Shown piece after piece: positions 44,564 to 54,519 of a stretch of 64,000 nt of DNA (the stretch's first letter is position 1; every line of letters begins with the position of its first letter). A program made the position numbers and the translations under genes. The notes under the pieces were generated by a model. The model had not been told where the DNA came from, searched no databases, and was given only the letters and a program-made list of their open reading frames with translations. The stretch comes from Cryomorphaceae bacterium (GTDB taxonomy: Bacteria; Bacteroidota; Bacteroidia; Flavobacteriales_D; Parvicellaceae). The stretch is from positions 196,068 to 260,067 of the forward strand of contig CAJJBV010000004.1 in NCBI GenBank assembly GCA_905182525.1, read 5' to 3'.

Positions 44564-45616
44564 ATGAAACTAGTATTGTTTTTTTTCATATTTCTTTTAT
44601 GTTCACTTAATTATTCTCAAGATGATCTAAAGTTTACAATAAAAGGTGCAAAAACTGTTGCCAATAATGAATATGTCTCTAAAAGAAAAGCTCTGGATTG
44701 TAACAAGGATTTAGAATGGACACCTGGAAGCTCAATTATTTATCATAAAAAATCTGGGAAGCCATATACAGGTACTTGTGTTTCTTATTATGATAATCGA
44801 AAATTAGAAAGAAAAACAAATTTTATTTTAGGTAAAGAGAATGGAGAATGTTTTACATATTATAAAAATGGAAATGTAAAAATTAAGTCAATTTACCTTA
44901 ATGGAATAGAAAATGGTACCTGGGGATATTGGCATGAAAATGGAAATGTTGCTTGGGGGAATACTTATGAAATGGGTGAGAAAGTAGGAGAGTGGTTGTT
45001 TTTTCATGAAAATGGCAAACCATCTAAAACCTTAAACTACAAAAACAATTTATTAGATGGCATTCAAACTTATTATTTTGAAGATGGTAAACCTAAAAAA
45101 ATAATAAATTACAAAGAAGGATCATTCAATGGTAGCTATAAAACTTTTTACAAAGACAGTGTCCTTAAAATGTCTAAATCATTTAAATACGGAGTAGTTG
45201 ATGGAAATGAGCTTTATTATCATAGAAATGGTCAAAAATCTTTTGAAAAACACTGGGATAAGGGAATCGAAATTGGAAAATGGGAATATTATTACGAAAA
45301 TGGTAAGTTAAAAAATATAGGTAGCTGGAAGGAAGGATTAAAAGATGGCAAGTGGGAACATTATTTAGAAAACGGGAATAAAACAAATTTTGTTTTATTT
45401 AGTAAAGGAACTGTTTGGATGATTCTAGAGTTTGATAGATTTGGAATAGTAAAAGACCATGAGGAGGAAACTAAATTTAACCAAATGCTAGCAAACAAGT
45501 CTTCTATTGAAGCAAGTAATACTAAAAAGGGAAGAAGAAAACTAAGAAAAAAAGCCAAAAAAGAAAAACAAAATAAAAGCAAAAAGACAAGTGAAAATCC
45601 AAAAGATAAAAAATAA
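44564..45616 (+). CDS. Exported MORN-repeat protein (YwqK family)
   Basis: A 350-residue protein with a signal peptide (residues 1-18, ending NYSQ). Residues 60-290 are about nine MORN_2 repeats of 23 residues with the pattern Y-x-NGxxx....GxxxGxW-x-YY (for example GKENGECFTYYKNGNVK). The C-terminus (310-350) is very Lys-rich. Databases often label this repeat family an antitoxin (YwqK); in exported Bacteroidota proteins that label has little support. It probably acts in the envelope as a beta-repeat scaffold. The end overlaps queE by 26 bases. Confidence 0.75.
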   Translation: MKLVLFFFIFLLCSLNYSQDDLKFTIKGAKTVANNEYVSKRKALDCNKDLEWTPGSSIIYHKKSGKPYTGTCVSYYDNRKLERKTNFILGKENGECFTYYKNGNVKIKSIYLNGIENGTWGYWHENGNVAWGNTYEMGEKVGEWLFFHENGKPSKTLNYKNNLLDGIQTYYFEDGKPKKIINYKEGSFNGSYKTFYKDSVLKMSKSFKYGVVDGNELYYHRNGQKSFEKHWDKGIEIGKWEYYYENGKLKNIGSWKEGLKDGKWEHYLENGNKTNFVLFSKGTVWMILEFDRFGIVKDHEEETKFNQMLANKSSIEASNTKKGRRKLRKKAKKEKQNKSKKTSENPKDKK

Positions 45617-46220
45617 GGAAAGTAAGTTACCTGTTATGGAGTTGTTTCATACTTTACAAGGTGAAGGTTTTCACACTGGTAAACCTGCAGTATTTGTTAG
45701 ATTGGCAGGATGTGATGTGGGCTGCATTTGGTGTGATGTTAAGGAAAGCTGGGACTCAGATAAGCACCCAAGTATTTCTGAAGATAGTATTGTAAATCAG
45801 GCACTTAAATTTAAAACGAAGTTTATAGTTATCACCGGAGGTGAACCTACTTTGCATAATATTAACAATCTTACTAAAAAACTAAAAGAGAATAACTTTT
45901 ATACTGCAATAGAAACAGCGGGGACTAATATTTTACCAAAAAATCTAGATTGGATTTGTTTTAGCCCTAAGAAATTTAAAAAACCACTGGATGAAATTTA
46001 TGAATTAGCAGATGAGCTAAAAGTTATAATTTTTCAAAAAAGTGATTTGGAGTGGGCTCAAGAACATGAAAAAAAAATGATCAATAAGAATTGTAATTTA
46101 TATATTCAGCCAGAATGGTCAAAAATGGAAAAACATTTACCTATTATATTGACTTTCTTAGAAAATAATCCTCAGTGGAGATTGTCTATTCAATCTCATA
46201 AATTTTTAAATATTTCTTAA
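45591..46220 (+). CDS. queE: 7-carboxy-7-deazaguanine synthase QueE
   Basis: A radical SAM enzyme in queuosine precursor synthesis. The 209-residue protein has the FHTLQGEGFHTGKPAVFVRL lead and the CxxxCxxC cluster motif in GCDVGCIWCDVKESWD. It also has the TGGEPTLH motif and a C-terminal part ending WRLSIQSHKFLNIS. I use GTG 45591, which keeps the KLPVMELF segment usual before LQGEG; ATG 45636 is the alternative. The start lies within the 3' end of the MORN-repeat gene. Confidence 0.92.
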   Translation: MKIQKIKNKESKLPVMELFHTLQGEGFHTGKPAVFVRLAGCDVGCIWCDVKESWDSDKHPSISEDSIVNQALKFKTKFIVITGGEPTLHNINNLTKKLKENNFYTAIETAGTNILPKNLDWICFSPKKFKKPLDEIYELADELKVIIFQKSDLEWAQEHEKKMINKNCNLYIQPEWSKMEKHLPIILTFLENNPQWRLSIQSHKFLNIS

Positions 46221-46223
46221 TCT

Positions 46224-48218
46224 ATGAGTAAAGTAATATTATTGTTTTTTATCCAAATCATTTTATTTCATTCATTTTTTGGACAAAGTGTACTCTATTC
46301 TACTGTTAATAAAAAGGCAATAAAGTATTATGAAAAAGCTATTGTATGTTTCAATAATATAAGTGTTGAAACAGGGAAACCTGATATTGAAGGAACAGAA
46401 AATCTTTTAATAAAATCACTAGCAAAGGATTCTACATTTTGGGAGGCTTATAGCTTATTGTCCAACTTAAATATTGAAAAAGGGGACATTAAATCTGCTA
46501 TTTTTTTTAGAAAAAAAATGATGTTTTCCTCAAATTCAGTTCCAATAATAGAATATTATTACTTAGCTAGTATGCAAATAGCAGTTGGTAATTATAAAGA
46601 GTGCTTAACTAATGCAAAAAGATACCAGCAGTCGCCTTTAGCTGACAAACGATTTATGACAAAGATAAATAGAATGATTCAAAATTCTTTATTTGCCCTT
46701 AACGCTATTAAAAACCCTGTTAATTTTAAACCTATAAATCTTGGCCCTTCAATTAATTCTGAGTTGCCTGAGTATTTTCCATCTATAACAGCTGATGATT
46801 CAACTTTCTTATTTACTAGGAGAGTAAATGATATTTCAGTAAGTATGGGAAGACAGGAAGATATATTCGTTTCAAAAAGAGATGAAAATAATGACTGGTC
46901 AAATAGTACTTTAATAAGTGATGTTATAAATAGTGATTTTAATGAAGGAGCCCCAACATTTAGTTCGGATGGTCAATATATAATTTTTGTAGGTTGTGAA
47001 ACTGGTGCTAAAGGGGATTATGAATACGGAAATGGAAGAAAAGGTTATGGAAGTTGTGATTTATTTTACAGTCAAAATAATGGCCAAAAATGGTCTAATC
47101 CAGTTAATTTAGGTCCGCCAATTAATTCAAAGCATTGGGAGACTCAACCATCGTTTTCTTCAGATGGAAAAACTTTATATTTTGTTCGAGGAATGACTTA
47201 TAACAGAGAAAGAAGAAATCCAAATAATCAAGACATCTATTTTTCTTCAATATTAGATGATGGAACATGGTCAAAACCAAAAAAGATATCATCTAATATT
47301 AATACACCATATAGAGAAGAATCTGTTCAAATCCATCCCGATGGAAAAACACTTTATTTTGCTAGTAATGGTCACCCAGGAATGGGAGGATTAGATATTT
47401 ATATGTCAAGAATGCAAGAAGATGAATCTTGGTCTAGTCCCGTAAATCTAGGCTATCCTTTAAATTCATTCATGGACGAGAATTCAATATTAATTTCACC
47501 TAATGGCGATTTAGGCTACTTTTCTTCAGATAGAGAAGGTGGATATGGTAGTTTAGACTTGTATAGTTTCAAGGTTGAAGAAAAATTCAAGCCTTTACCT
47601 ATTACTTATTTAAAAGGGAAAGTGATTGATGCAGAAACTAAAACCCCTTTAACAGCATATTTTCAGCTTTCAAATTTAGATAAAGGAAATGTAATATCTC
47701 AAATGCAGTCTAAAATAGGAAATGGAGAATTTTTAATAACAGTCCCTAATAATATAGACTTTGCATTACATGCTGAAAAAGAAGGTTATATGTTTTATTC
47801 AAAAAATATTTATGTTGACAGTATAAACTTATCGGAAGACGGATTCTTAATTATTGAATTAGAAAAAATAAAATCTGGAACATTTGTATTAGAAAATATA
47901 TTTTTTGAAAAAAGCGAATCAGATTTGAAACAATCTTCAATCGTAGAGCTTAATAAAGTTTTAAAACTTATGAGTATTAACCCTGAAATTAAAATTGAAA
48001 TAAGCGGACATACAGATAGTGATGGAGATAATAATCTTAATTTACAACTTTCTATAAATAGAGCAAAGGCTGTTGTGAATTGGTTAATTGAAAATAATAT
48101 ATCATCTGATAGACTTTTTTTTAAAGGTTATGGTGAAACTAGACCTATTGAAGATAATAACTCTTTATTAAATAAAGCTAAGAATAGAAGAACTGAGCTA
48201 ACTATAATTGAAAAATAA
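46224..48218 (+). CDS. PorE-like OmpA-family protein (TPR, WD40-like propeller, CRD, OmpA)
   Basis: A 664-residue envelope protein. After a signal peptide (residues 1-22) come TPR-like helices (about 30-160). A PD40/WD40-like propeller follows (170-445; units such as EGAPTFSSDGQYIIF, HPDGKTLYFASNGHPGMGGLDIY, SPNGDLGYFSSDREGG). Next is a carboxypeptidase-regulatory-like fold (450-540; LKGKVIDAETKTPL). A C-terminal OmpA domain ends the protein (550-664; FEKSESDLK, EISGHTDSDGDN, NRAKAVVNWLIE, NRRTEL). This exact order and length correspond to PorE, the T9SS component thought to anchor the secretion machinery to peptidoglycan. Other OmpA/PD40 paralogs exist, so the PorE role is probable, not proven. 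Confidence 0.8.
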   Translation: MSKVILLFFIQIILFHSFFGQSVLYSTVNKKAIKYYEKAIVCFNNISVETGKPDIEGTENLLIKSLAKDSTFWEAYSLLSNLNIEKGDIKSAIFFRKKMMFSSNSVPIIEYYYLASMQIAVGNYKECLTNAKRYQQSPLADKRFMTKINRMIQNSLFALNAIKNPVNFKPINLGPSINSELPEYFPSITADDSTFLFTRRVNDISVSMGRQEDIFVSKRDENNDWSNSTLISDVINSDFNEGAPTFSSDGQYIIFVGCETGAKGDYEYGNGRKGYGSCDLFYSQNNGQKWSNPVNLGPPINSKHWETQPSFSSDGKTLYFVRGMTYNRERRNPNNQDIYFSSILDDGTWSKPKKISSNINTPYREESVQIHPDGKTLYFASNGHPGMGGLDIYMSRMQEDESWSSPVNLGYPLNSFMDENSILISPNGDLGYFSSDREGGYGSLDLYSFKVEEKFKPLPITYLKGKVIDAETKTPLTAYFQLSNLDKGNVISQMQSKIGNGEFLITVPNNIDFALHAEKEGYMFYSKNIYVDSINLSEDGFLIIELEKIKSGTFVLENIFFEKSESDLKQSSIVELNKVLKLMSINPEIKIEISGHTDSDGDNNLNLQLSINRAKAVVNWLIENNISSDRLFFKGYGETRPIEDNNSLLNKAKNRRTELTIIEK

Positions 48219-48232
48219 AATAAGAACTTTAA

Positions 48233-48949
48233 ATGCTCATTAATTCTATAAAAAATATTTTAAAGAAAATTTTCCCCTTTACTAGCAATATTCGATACGA
48301 CAAAGAGACATATCAAATAATGAAACTTGTTTTAGATGAAAATTCAACTTTTGTCGATGTAGGTTGCCATGTAGGTGAAGTGATGGATCAGGCTTTGAAA
48401 TTATCTCCAAATGGGCTTCATTTTGCATATGAACCTATACCCAGTTTGTACAATGATTTAAAAGTTAAATACAAAAATATTTGTGAAGTTAGAAATGTTG
48501 CGTTGTCAGATTATAGTGGAGAATCAGATTTCCATCATGTTTTATCAAATCCGGCATATAGCGGAATTAAAAAAAGAGCATATCCAAAAAACGAAAACAT
48601 TAAAAAAATAAAAATAAAAACTAGTACTCTAGACATAGAATTATTGAATGAAAAAAGGGTTGATTTAGTTAAAATTGATGTAGAAGGTGGTGAATATGGA
48701 GTATTAAAAGGTTCTGAAAAAGTTATTGAGAAGTTTCATCCTATTATCATTTTTGAACATGGGTTAGGTGCTTCCGATTATTATAATACCAACTCAGAAG
48801 ATATATTTATATTTTTCGAAAACATCCACTATGAAATTTTCACCCTTAAAGGTTTCTTAAAAAAGTCTCTTCCACTTTTAAAAGACCAATTCAACAATCT
48901 TTATTATAAAAATGAAGAGTATTACTTTTTAGCTATGCTTAAAGTTTAA
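48233..48949 (+). CDS. FkbM family methyltransferase
   Basis: A 238-residue SAM-dependent methyltransferase of the FkbM family. It shows the SAM-binding FVDVGCHVGEVMDQAL, AYEPIPSLYNDLK, EVRNVALSDYSGESDF and VDLVKIDVEGGEYGVLKG. These enzymes usually O-methylate sugars or small molecules of surface glycans. It follows the PorE-like gene by 14 bases. Its 3' end overlaps the convergent T9SS cargo gene by 11 bases. Confidence 0.88.
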   Translation: MLINSIKNILKKIFPFTSNIRYDKETYQIMKLVLDENSTFVDVGCHVGEVMDQALKLSPNGLHFAYEPIPSLYNDLKVKYKNICEVRNVALSDYSGESDFHHVLSNPAYSGIKKRAYPKNENIKKIKIKTSTLDIELLNEKRVDLVKIDVEGGEYGVLKGSEKVIEKFHPIIIFEHGLGASDYYNTNSEDIFIFFENIHYEIFTLKGFLKKSLPLLKDQFNNLYYKNEEYYFLAMLKV

Positions 48950-50387
48950 TAATTTTTATAAATAAATTATTGATTCCATCTTGATTTTGCATTAGATAAA
49001 ATCCAGATTTAAGATGCATTAAATTATATTTAGATTTATTGTAAATAAAACTTTCTATTAAAACTCCTCTTAGGTTATAAATATTAATTTCACTTCCAAA
49101 TCTTACATTATTTATTTCAATAAAATCTTCTACTGGATTTGGAAAAACACTTATTTTATTAATTAAAACATTCTTTTTACTCAATAATAGATTATTTGAA
49201 AAAGTATTATCCCAATTTCCGTTTTCAGTTTTTGAAATGAAAATATCTGTAAATCCATTGTTAGTTTCTTGAGTAGTACCTATTGCTACAAATCCATCAC
49301 TAAATATAAGTGTATCTGCCCCATGGACAATATCATCTTGATTTCCATTTATATTATAAGCCCCACCTTGAACCCATGGACCACGTAATTCTGCATGAAA
49401 AATTTTATTTTCATTTAGATAAGTAATATTAGAAATTATATGATAATTATTAGAATTAGTTTTCTTAATTACCTTAACACATGACTCCTCTAGTTCACTG
49501 TAATAATCGTAATCAGCGTAAAATAGGTCATTTCCAGAAGTATCTATTCCTCCAATTAAATAATAAGAATTAGCGTTAGTAATATTAATTCTTGGTCTTT
49601 TAACACTACCACAAAAAACAATTTTTTCTCCAACTTTTGTGATTGACCTTCCAGAACTATAAGTACTATCAGTGTAATAATTCCATAAAGTATCCCCGTT
49701 TTCAGCTAGACAAGAAATCCATAATCTAGGATCTGGTTTAGCACTTTTATTATTTCCAATACAGTATAACTTACCATCTTTGCTTTGAATTATATCTTTA
49801 AATTCGTCTTCCATATTTCCACCGTAAGTTTTCATCCATAAAGAGTCTCCTGATGAATTAATTTTTAAAACAAAACCATCTCCATTAATACTTCCGTAAT
49901 TAAAAGTCTTACCTACAACATAAAAATGATTCGAATCTACTACTGATCTAATAATTTTATTTCCAAAATCCCAATCTATTCCTCCAATTTTTTTACTCCA
50001 TTGAAGAATTCCATTTTTATTAACCTTTACAAGAAATATGTCATAATTTAAATTTTCACTGTTTGAATATCCACAGGCAATAAACCCAGAGTCTAGAGTT
50101 TGTACAACACTTTTACCATAATCTATGTTTGGGCCTCCAAATGTTTTATGCCACAAAACATTTCCTTTGATATCTGTTTTAACAAAATACATATCAGTTA
50201 ATCCATTACCATAACTTTCAGTAGCTCCAATAGCTAAAAACCCACTATCTATTGTAGAGATTATATTTTCACCGTAGTCGTTCCCACTTCCGCCATAAGA
50301 TTGAAAAAATATATTTTGACTTTGTAATGAGAAGTAATTAATGCTTAACACACAGATTAAAAAATAATTTTTCATATAATTTTCCAT
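48939..50387 (-). CDS. T9SS-exported beta-propeller protein
   Basis: A 482-residue secreted protein. After a signal peptide (ending LQSQ) there are at least six repeats of about 50 residues of the type TIDSGFLAIGATESYGNG ... VKTDIKGNVLWHKTFGG, predicted to form a propeller. The last 80 residues are a T9SS type A sorting domain (VFPNPVEDFIEINN ... LKSGFYLMQ). The start is ATG 50387 or, giving a cleaner signal peptide, ATG 50375. Both overlap the end of the preceding barrel gene. Function unknown; probably surface-exposed. Confidence 0.82.
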   Translation of the reverse strand: MENYMKNYFLICVLSINYFSLQSQNIFFQSYGGSGNDYGENIISTIDSGFLAIGATESYGNGLTDMYFVKTDIKGNVLWHKTFGGPNIDYGKSVVQTLDSGFIACGYSNSENLNYDIFLVKVNKNGILQWSKKIGGIDWDFGNKIIRSVVDSNHFYVVGKTFNYGSINGDGFVLKINSSGDSLWMKTYGGNMEDEFKDIIQSKDGKLYCIGNNKSAKPDPRLWISCLAENGDTLWNYYTDSTYSSGRSITKVGEKIVFCGSVKRPRINITNANSYYLIGGIDTSGNDLFYADYDYYSELEESCVKVIKKTNSNNYHIISNITYLNENKIFHAELRGPWVQGGAYNINGNQDDIVHGADTLIFSDGFVAIGTTQETNNGFTDIFISKTENGNWDNTFSNNLLLSKKNVLINKISVFPNPVEDFIEINNVRFGSEINIYNLRGVLIESFIYNKSKYNLMHLKSGFYLMQNQDGINNLFIKIIKL

Positions 50388-51553
50388 GATAATTTTAAAA
50401 GTAATCCAAATGAAGTTCCTAGAGAAGGTATTAAACTAAAAAAATTTTGAAAACCTATTTCACCTTTTATTTTTTTTGAATTATAGATAGCGTTTATTCC
50501 CCACTGTAAATGATTATATCCACCATAATATAATTTGGTTCCGTATATTATTTTTGTATGGTTTTTATAATTAATACCTAAATATGACATTGGTAAATAT
50601 TGAGAATTATTTCTATAAAACACCCCACCTAAAACTCCAATTTTTTCTAATTGATATAATACATCAGCTTTTATTGTAAATGGAGTAACCAGCCATTGAT
50701 TTTTATTTATGATTTTAGGTTCAAAATTGTTAGTTAAATCGTTACTAAAATTACTAATATCTGAAAGTTCATCTAATGCTAGTCCTGAGTATATAAATGA
50801 AGTGTCATAATTCATCTTTTTAATATTCTTATGAAGAAGAATTAATCCTAAATTTTTAATTTCTAGCCTGTATTTAAATTTATTTGACTTTGATATATCA
50901 TTATATTTAATGTCTAGACCTAAACTATTTCCATTTTTCTTTATAATATTTGAAGTGTTCTCTATAAGTTCAATTTTTGGACTTAAAGCGATATCCCAAT
51001 TGTAAGGGTCACTAAGGCCGATTAAATCATTGTCTCCAAATTCCCCATTAAACTCATGTAATATATTTCCTATAGCTAAGCCAAAAGAAAATTTCTTGTA
51101 AAATTTACCAAAATGTAATAATTGATGGTTTCTAAAATGAAAACTTGTCTTACTTAATAATACATCATTTTTAATATTATTATTTCCACGAAATATTAAG
51201 TCAAATAGTCCCTGTCTGTATGAAATCCCAGCTGTTATTAAATTTTGAAATGAGAAATACCAACCATTTAAATTATCAGGGTTGAAAATTTTTATTCCAA
51301 TATTTATATCTAATTCTAAGCCATTTCTCTGAATTTTATTTACTGATTTAGTATTTCCCTTATCTTTTTCATTTATAAATCCTCCAAAATAACTCTTTCT
51401 GAAAAAATTTAAAGGTAGATGTGTAGATCCTACTGAGAAATTTGACGAGCTGTATAATTCAAAATTTAACTCTCTTTTTTTAATGGATTCAGATTGGCTA
51501 GTAATGCAGATGTATTGCAGGACAAAAAATAATATTAAAAATAAATATTTCAA
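50372..51553 (-). CDS. Probable outer-membrane beta-barrel protein (DUF5723-like)
   Basis: A 393-residue protein with a signal peptide (residues 1-19, ending CITSQ). Alternating amphipathic strands run to a C-terminal strand ending LLLKLSWKII, a typical outer-membrane pattern. Segments such as GISYRQGLFDLIFRGN and FSFGLAIGNILHEFNGEFG resemble DUF5723-type proteins of Bacteroidota, which are FadL/PorV-like barrels. The assignment is tentative. It is translationally coupled to the lipoprotein gene upstream (overlap of 4 bases) and overlaps the T9SS cargo gene downstream. Confidence 0.65.
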   Translation of the reverse strand: MKYLFLILFFVLQYICITSQSESIKKRELNFELYSSSNFSVGSTHLPLNFFRKSYFGGFINEKDKGNTKSVNKIQRNGLELDINIGIKIFNPDNLNGWYFSFQNLITAGISYRQGLFDLIFRGNNNIKNDVLLSKTSFHFRNHQLLHFGKFYKKFSFGLAIGNILHEFNGEFGDNDLIGLSDPYNWDIALSPKIELIENTSNIIKKNGNSLGLDIKYNDISKSNKFKYRLEIKNLGLILLHKNIKKMNYDTSFIYSGLALDELSDISNFSNDLTNNFEPKIINKNQWLVTPFTIKADVLYQLEKIGVLGGVFYRNNSQYLPMSYLGINYKNHTKIIYGTKLYYGGYNHLQWGINAIYNSKKIKGEIGFQNFFSLIPSLGTSFGLLLKLSWKII

Positions 51554-53106
51554 TTTAATTTAATATCTGTATTTAAATCCATATTAATTGAATAATATAA
51601 ATTTTGAATTCCAAGAATTGGGAAATTAGTTACCGAATCAGGACTTGTAAGAACTAAATCTATTATTAGCTTATTACTATTTTGTAATTTTTCTAAAACA
51701 TCATTACCAATATTTATTTCATATTGTGAAATAGTAGATTGCATTAAATTTCCCAATAAATCTGTTTGAGCACTATTAATACAAATCGGAGAAGAATTTA
51801 TAAGATCTCCAGATGACAATCTTAAATTAACACAGCAATTACAAGGAAACTCATTATTGAATTCTAACTTTATGTTAGCATTTTTTATTTCAAGGTTTTC
51901 TGGTATTTTCAAATCTAAGGTGTCATTGTAGATAATTGAATCAAAGTTTTGAACTAATGGAATATTGACTCCTAAATTTAATGATAAAGGATGCTTATTA
52001 AATATAAAGTCATTATACCCAGATTGATTACCTAGTGGATTAGAAATTACACTGTAATCAATATTAATTTCGTCGGGAAATATTCCAATAAGTTGATCAA
52101 TATTAGAATTATCACTATTAAAATATAAATTATTTACGCTATATTGAAAGTCATTCCCTAAGTCCAAAGCTCTATTTATATTAATATTTTGATTTATTGA
52201 AGAGTGATTTAAACTTTGATTAATATTGTTTTTATTAAATCCTATTTCATTTAATTTTAGCTGAGCATCTATCCCAATTCCATTTTTTATTATTAACTCA
52301 AATTTAGGATCATTTAGCTCGAAATTATTTGAAGCTATTTTTTTCATAAACGGAATTTTAATTTTAGCAGTATCATTAATTTCATTGCTTCCTAAATATC
52401 CTTTTGCAGAGGAGATTTTAGATTTTGAAATTTTAAATTTTATTGTAATAATATCATCACTTCCAAATATTACTTCTTCATTATTTTCAGTTGATACACC
52501 AATCAAAAATAAAGTAGACAAGTGATTAAAAGAATTTCCATTATCTGTAAAATCAAATCGGTAATTATTTAAATTTAATTTTCCAGTTATTTTTTTTTGA
52601 ACATCAGTTGTGATCAAAGTATTAAAATTTTGTGCATTCTCGTTAAAAGCGCCATCAATAGTTAAATTTAAATCCAATTTCCCATTTACATTACTTTCTA
52701 TTTCATAATCAAAAATTAATGAATCAAATTGAATTTCTTTCAATTTGATATCTTTGAAACTGAAAATATGGTTTTCTGAGAACTGATTTGGAAGTTGAAA
52801 GCCTTGAGGAAATGGAACTCCAGCTAAAATACTGGGAACAATTATTGTGTCTGTAAATTCAATTTGAATGTCATCACCAATAATACTTTGATCAATCTTA
52901 TATAATTCAAAAGTATCTTTAAATACAACATGCGTTCCATCATTACTTAAGTAAAGTTTATCTTGAGATATTAATTTATTAAGATTAAGTGTATCTGTAG
53001 AAATTGGAATACTAAAAAAAGAGTTCCACGAAGTTGAATTTCTTGACTTTTTACAACTTAACAAAATTAATAATATTGTAGTTAATAAATATACTCTTCT
53101 AAACAT
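51550..53106 (-). CDS. Hypothetical lipoprotein paired with the barrel protein
   Basis: A 518-residue lipoprotein (lipobox ILLSC, Cys18). It is rich in beta strands, Asn and Ile, with repeated segments such as KLNLNNYRFDFTDNGNSF and alternating strands resembling the YbbR or beta-sandwich lipoproteins seen next to barrels. I do not recognise a named domain. The coupling to the barrel gene suggests a common complex at the outer membrane. Confidence 0.6.
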   Translation of the reverse strand: MFRRVYLLTTILLILLSCKKSRNSTSWNSFFSIPISTDTLNLNKLISQDKLYLSNDGTHVVFKDTFELYKIDQSIIGDDIQIEFTDTIIVPSILAGVPFPQGFQLPNQFSENHIFSFKDIKLKEIQFDSLIFDYEIESNVNGKLDLNLTIDGAFNENAQNFNTLITTDVQKKITGKLNLNNYRFDFTDNGNSFNHLSTLFLIGVSTENNEEVIFGSDDIITIKFKISKSKISSAKGYLGSNEINDTAKIKIPFMKKIASNNFELNDPKFELIIKNGIGIDAQLKLNEIGFNKNNINQSLNHSSINQNININRALDLGNDFQYSVNNLYFNSDNSNIDQLIGIFPDEINIDYSVISNPLGNQSGYNDFIFNKHPLSLNLGVNIPLVQNFDSIIYNDTLDLKIPENLEIKNANIKLEFNNEFPCNCCVNLRLSSGDLINSSPICINSAQTDLLGNLMQSTISQYEINIGNDVLEKLQNSNKLIIDLVLTSPDSVTNFPILGIQNLYYSINMDLNTDIKLN

Positions 53107-53134
53107 CTAATATTGGGTGATTTTAAATTTAGGG

Positions 53135-54409
53135 TTAGTATTTTCCTTTCCATATTTCATCAATTAAATTGCGATATTCCATTTCTTTCTTATTATTTTT
53201 TGGATTATAAATAGATTCACCTTTAATTTCATCAGGTAGGAAATTTTGTAAATGTAATTTATTTTCATGTTCATGACTATTCTTGTAATTTTTTCCGTAA
53301 TCTAGTTTTTGCATTAGCTCTGTTGGTGCATTTCTTAAATGTAAAGGAACACTTAAATCTCCTTTTTCTTTAACAATTAATTGTGCTTGATTAATTGCTA
53401 AATATGCCGAATTACTCTTTGGCGATAGCGCAAGATAAATTGCGCATTGAGATAAAACTATTCTTCCTTCAGGCCATCCTATTTTTTGAATTGCATCAAA
53501 ACAATTATTTGCAATAACTAGTGCTGTTGGGTTAGCTAATCCTATATCTTCACTAGCAGATATTATCATTCTTCTAGCAATAAACTTTGGGTCTTCATTT
53601 CCTTCAACCATTCTTGCAAGCCAGTAAACTGCTGCATTAGGGTCACTTCCACGTATAGATTTTATAAAAGCAGAAATAATATCATAATGCATTTCTCCTT
53701 TTTTATCATATTGAGCCAAATTTTGTTGAATTGAGTTCTGTACCAATTCATTGGTTATTTGACTTGTATTTATATCTAAGTTTAAAACAACCAACTCGAA
53801 TGCATTTAATAGTTTTCTTGCATCTCCGCCGGAGATCCTAATCAACGCATCAGTTTCTTTAACTATTGGATTCTTATTCTTAATGGTTGTATCTAGCAAT
53901 GCCAAGTCTATAAATTTTAGTAAGTCATCCTTATTATGACTTTTTAGTATAAAAATTTGTGTTCTAGATCTTAATGCTGGAATTACCTCAAACGATGGGT
54001 TTTCTGTTGTTGCTCCAATCAAAGTTATTTGTCCTTTTTCCACTGCTGATAGAAGTGCATCTTGCTGAGACTTACTAAACCTATGTATTTCATCTATAAA
54101 TAATAATGCATTTCCCTTACCAAATATTCCTTGGTTTTTAACAGTTTCAATAATATTTCTTATGTCTTTTACACCTGAGCTTATTGCAGAAAGTGAATAA
54201 AATGGTCTGTCAAGTTCATTTGCTATGATTTCTGCTAATGTTGTTTTTCCAACTCCAGGTGGCCCCCATAAAATCATGGAAGGAATTGCACCGTTAGCAA
54301 CAGCTTTTCTTATAGGCCCGTTAGAGCCAATTAAATGACTTTGTCCTATGAAATTTTCAAAGTCTTTAGGCCTAATTCTTTCTGCGAGAGGTATTAGTGG
54401 TTGATCCAA
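53135..54409 (-). CDS. rarA: Replication-associated recombination protein RarA (MgsA)
   Basis: A AAA+ ATPase of 424 residues acting at stalled replication forks. It starts PLAERIRPKDFENFIGQSHL, has Walker A GPPGVGKTTLAEII, Walker B LLFIDEIHRFSKSQQDALL, sensor-1 GATTENPSFEV, and sensor-2 GGDARKLLNAFEL. The tetramerisation C-terminus has SIRGSDPNAAVYWLARM and the characteristic NAPTELMQKLDYGKNY. Length and motifs are standard. It faces mpl divergently. Confidence 0.95.
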   Translation of the reverse strand: MDQPLIPLAERIRPKDFENFIGQSHLIGSNGPIRKAVANGAIPSMILWGPPGVGKTTLAEIIANELDRPFYSLSAISSGVKDIRNIIETVKNQGIFGKGNALLFIDEIHRFSKSQQDALLSAVEKGQITLIGATTENPSFEVIPALRSRTQIFILKSHNKDDLLKFIDLALLDTTIKNKNPIVKETDALIRISGGDARKLLNAFELVVLNLDINTSQITNELVQNSIQQNLAQYDKKGEMHYDIISAFIKSIRGSDPNAAVYWLARMVEGNEDPKFIARRMIISASEDIGLANPTALVIANNCFDAIQKIGWPEGRIVLSQCAIYLALSPKSNSAYLAINQAQLIVKEKGDLSVPLHLRNAPTELMQKLDYGKNYKNSHEHENKLHLQNFLPDEIKGESIYNPKNNKKEMEYRNLIDEIWKGKY

Positions 54410-54519
54410 TGTTTTTTAATATAAATATAATTCAATTTTAATGGTCAAGTGTTTATAAATAGTTCAATTATTTGAACTTTAAAGATTTATTTAATCCATT
54501 TTTGATTTAAAATTAGTGT

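Noticed and set aside
44564-45616. Toxin-antitoxin module (YwqK antitoxin)
   Set aside because: The protein is exported and built of MORN-like repeats; there is no toxin-like partner next to it.
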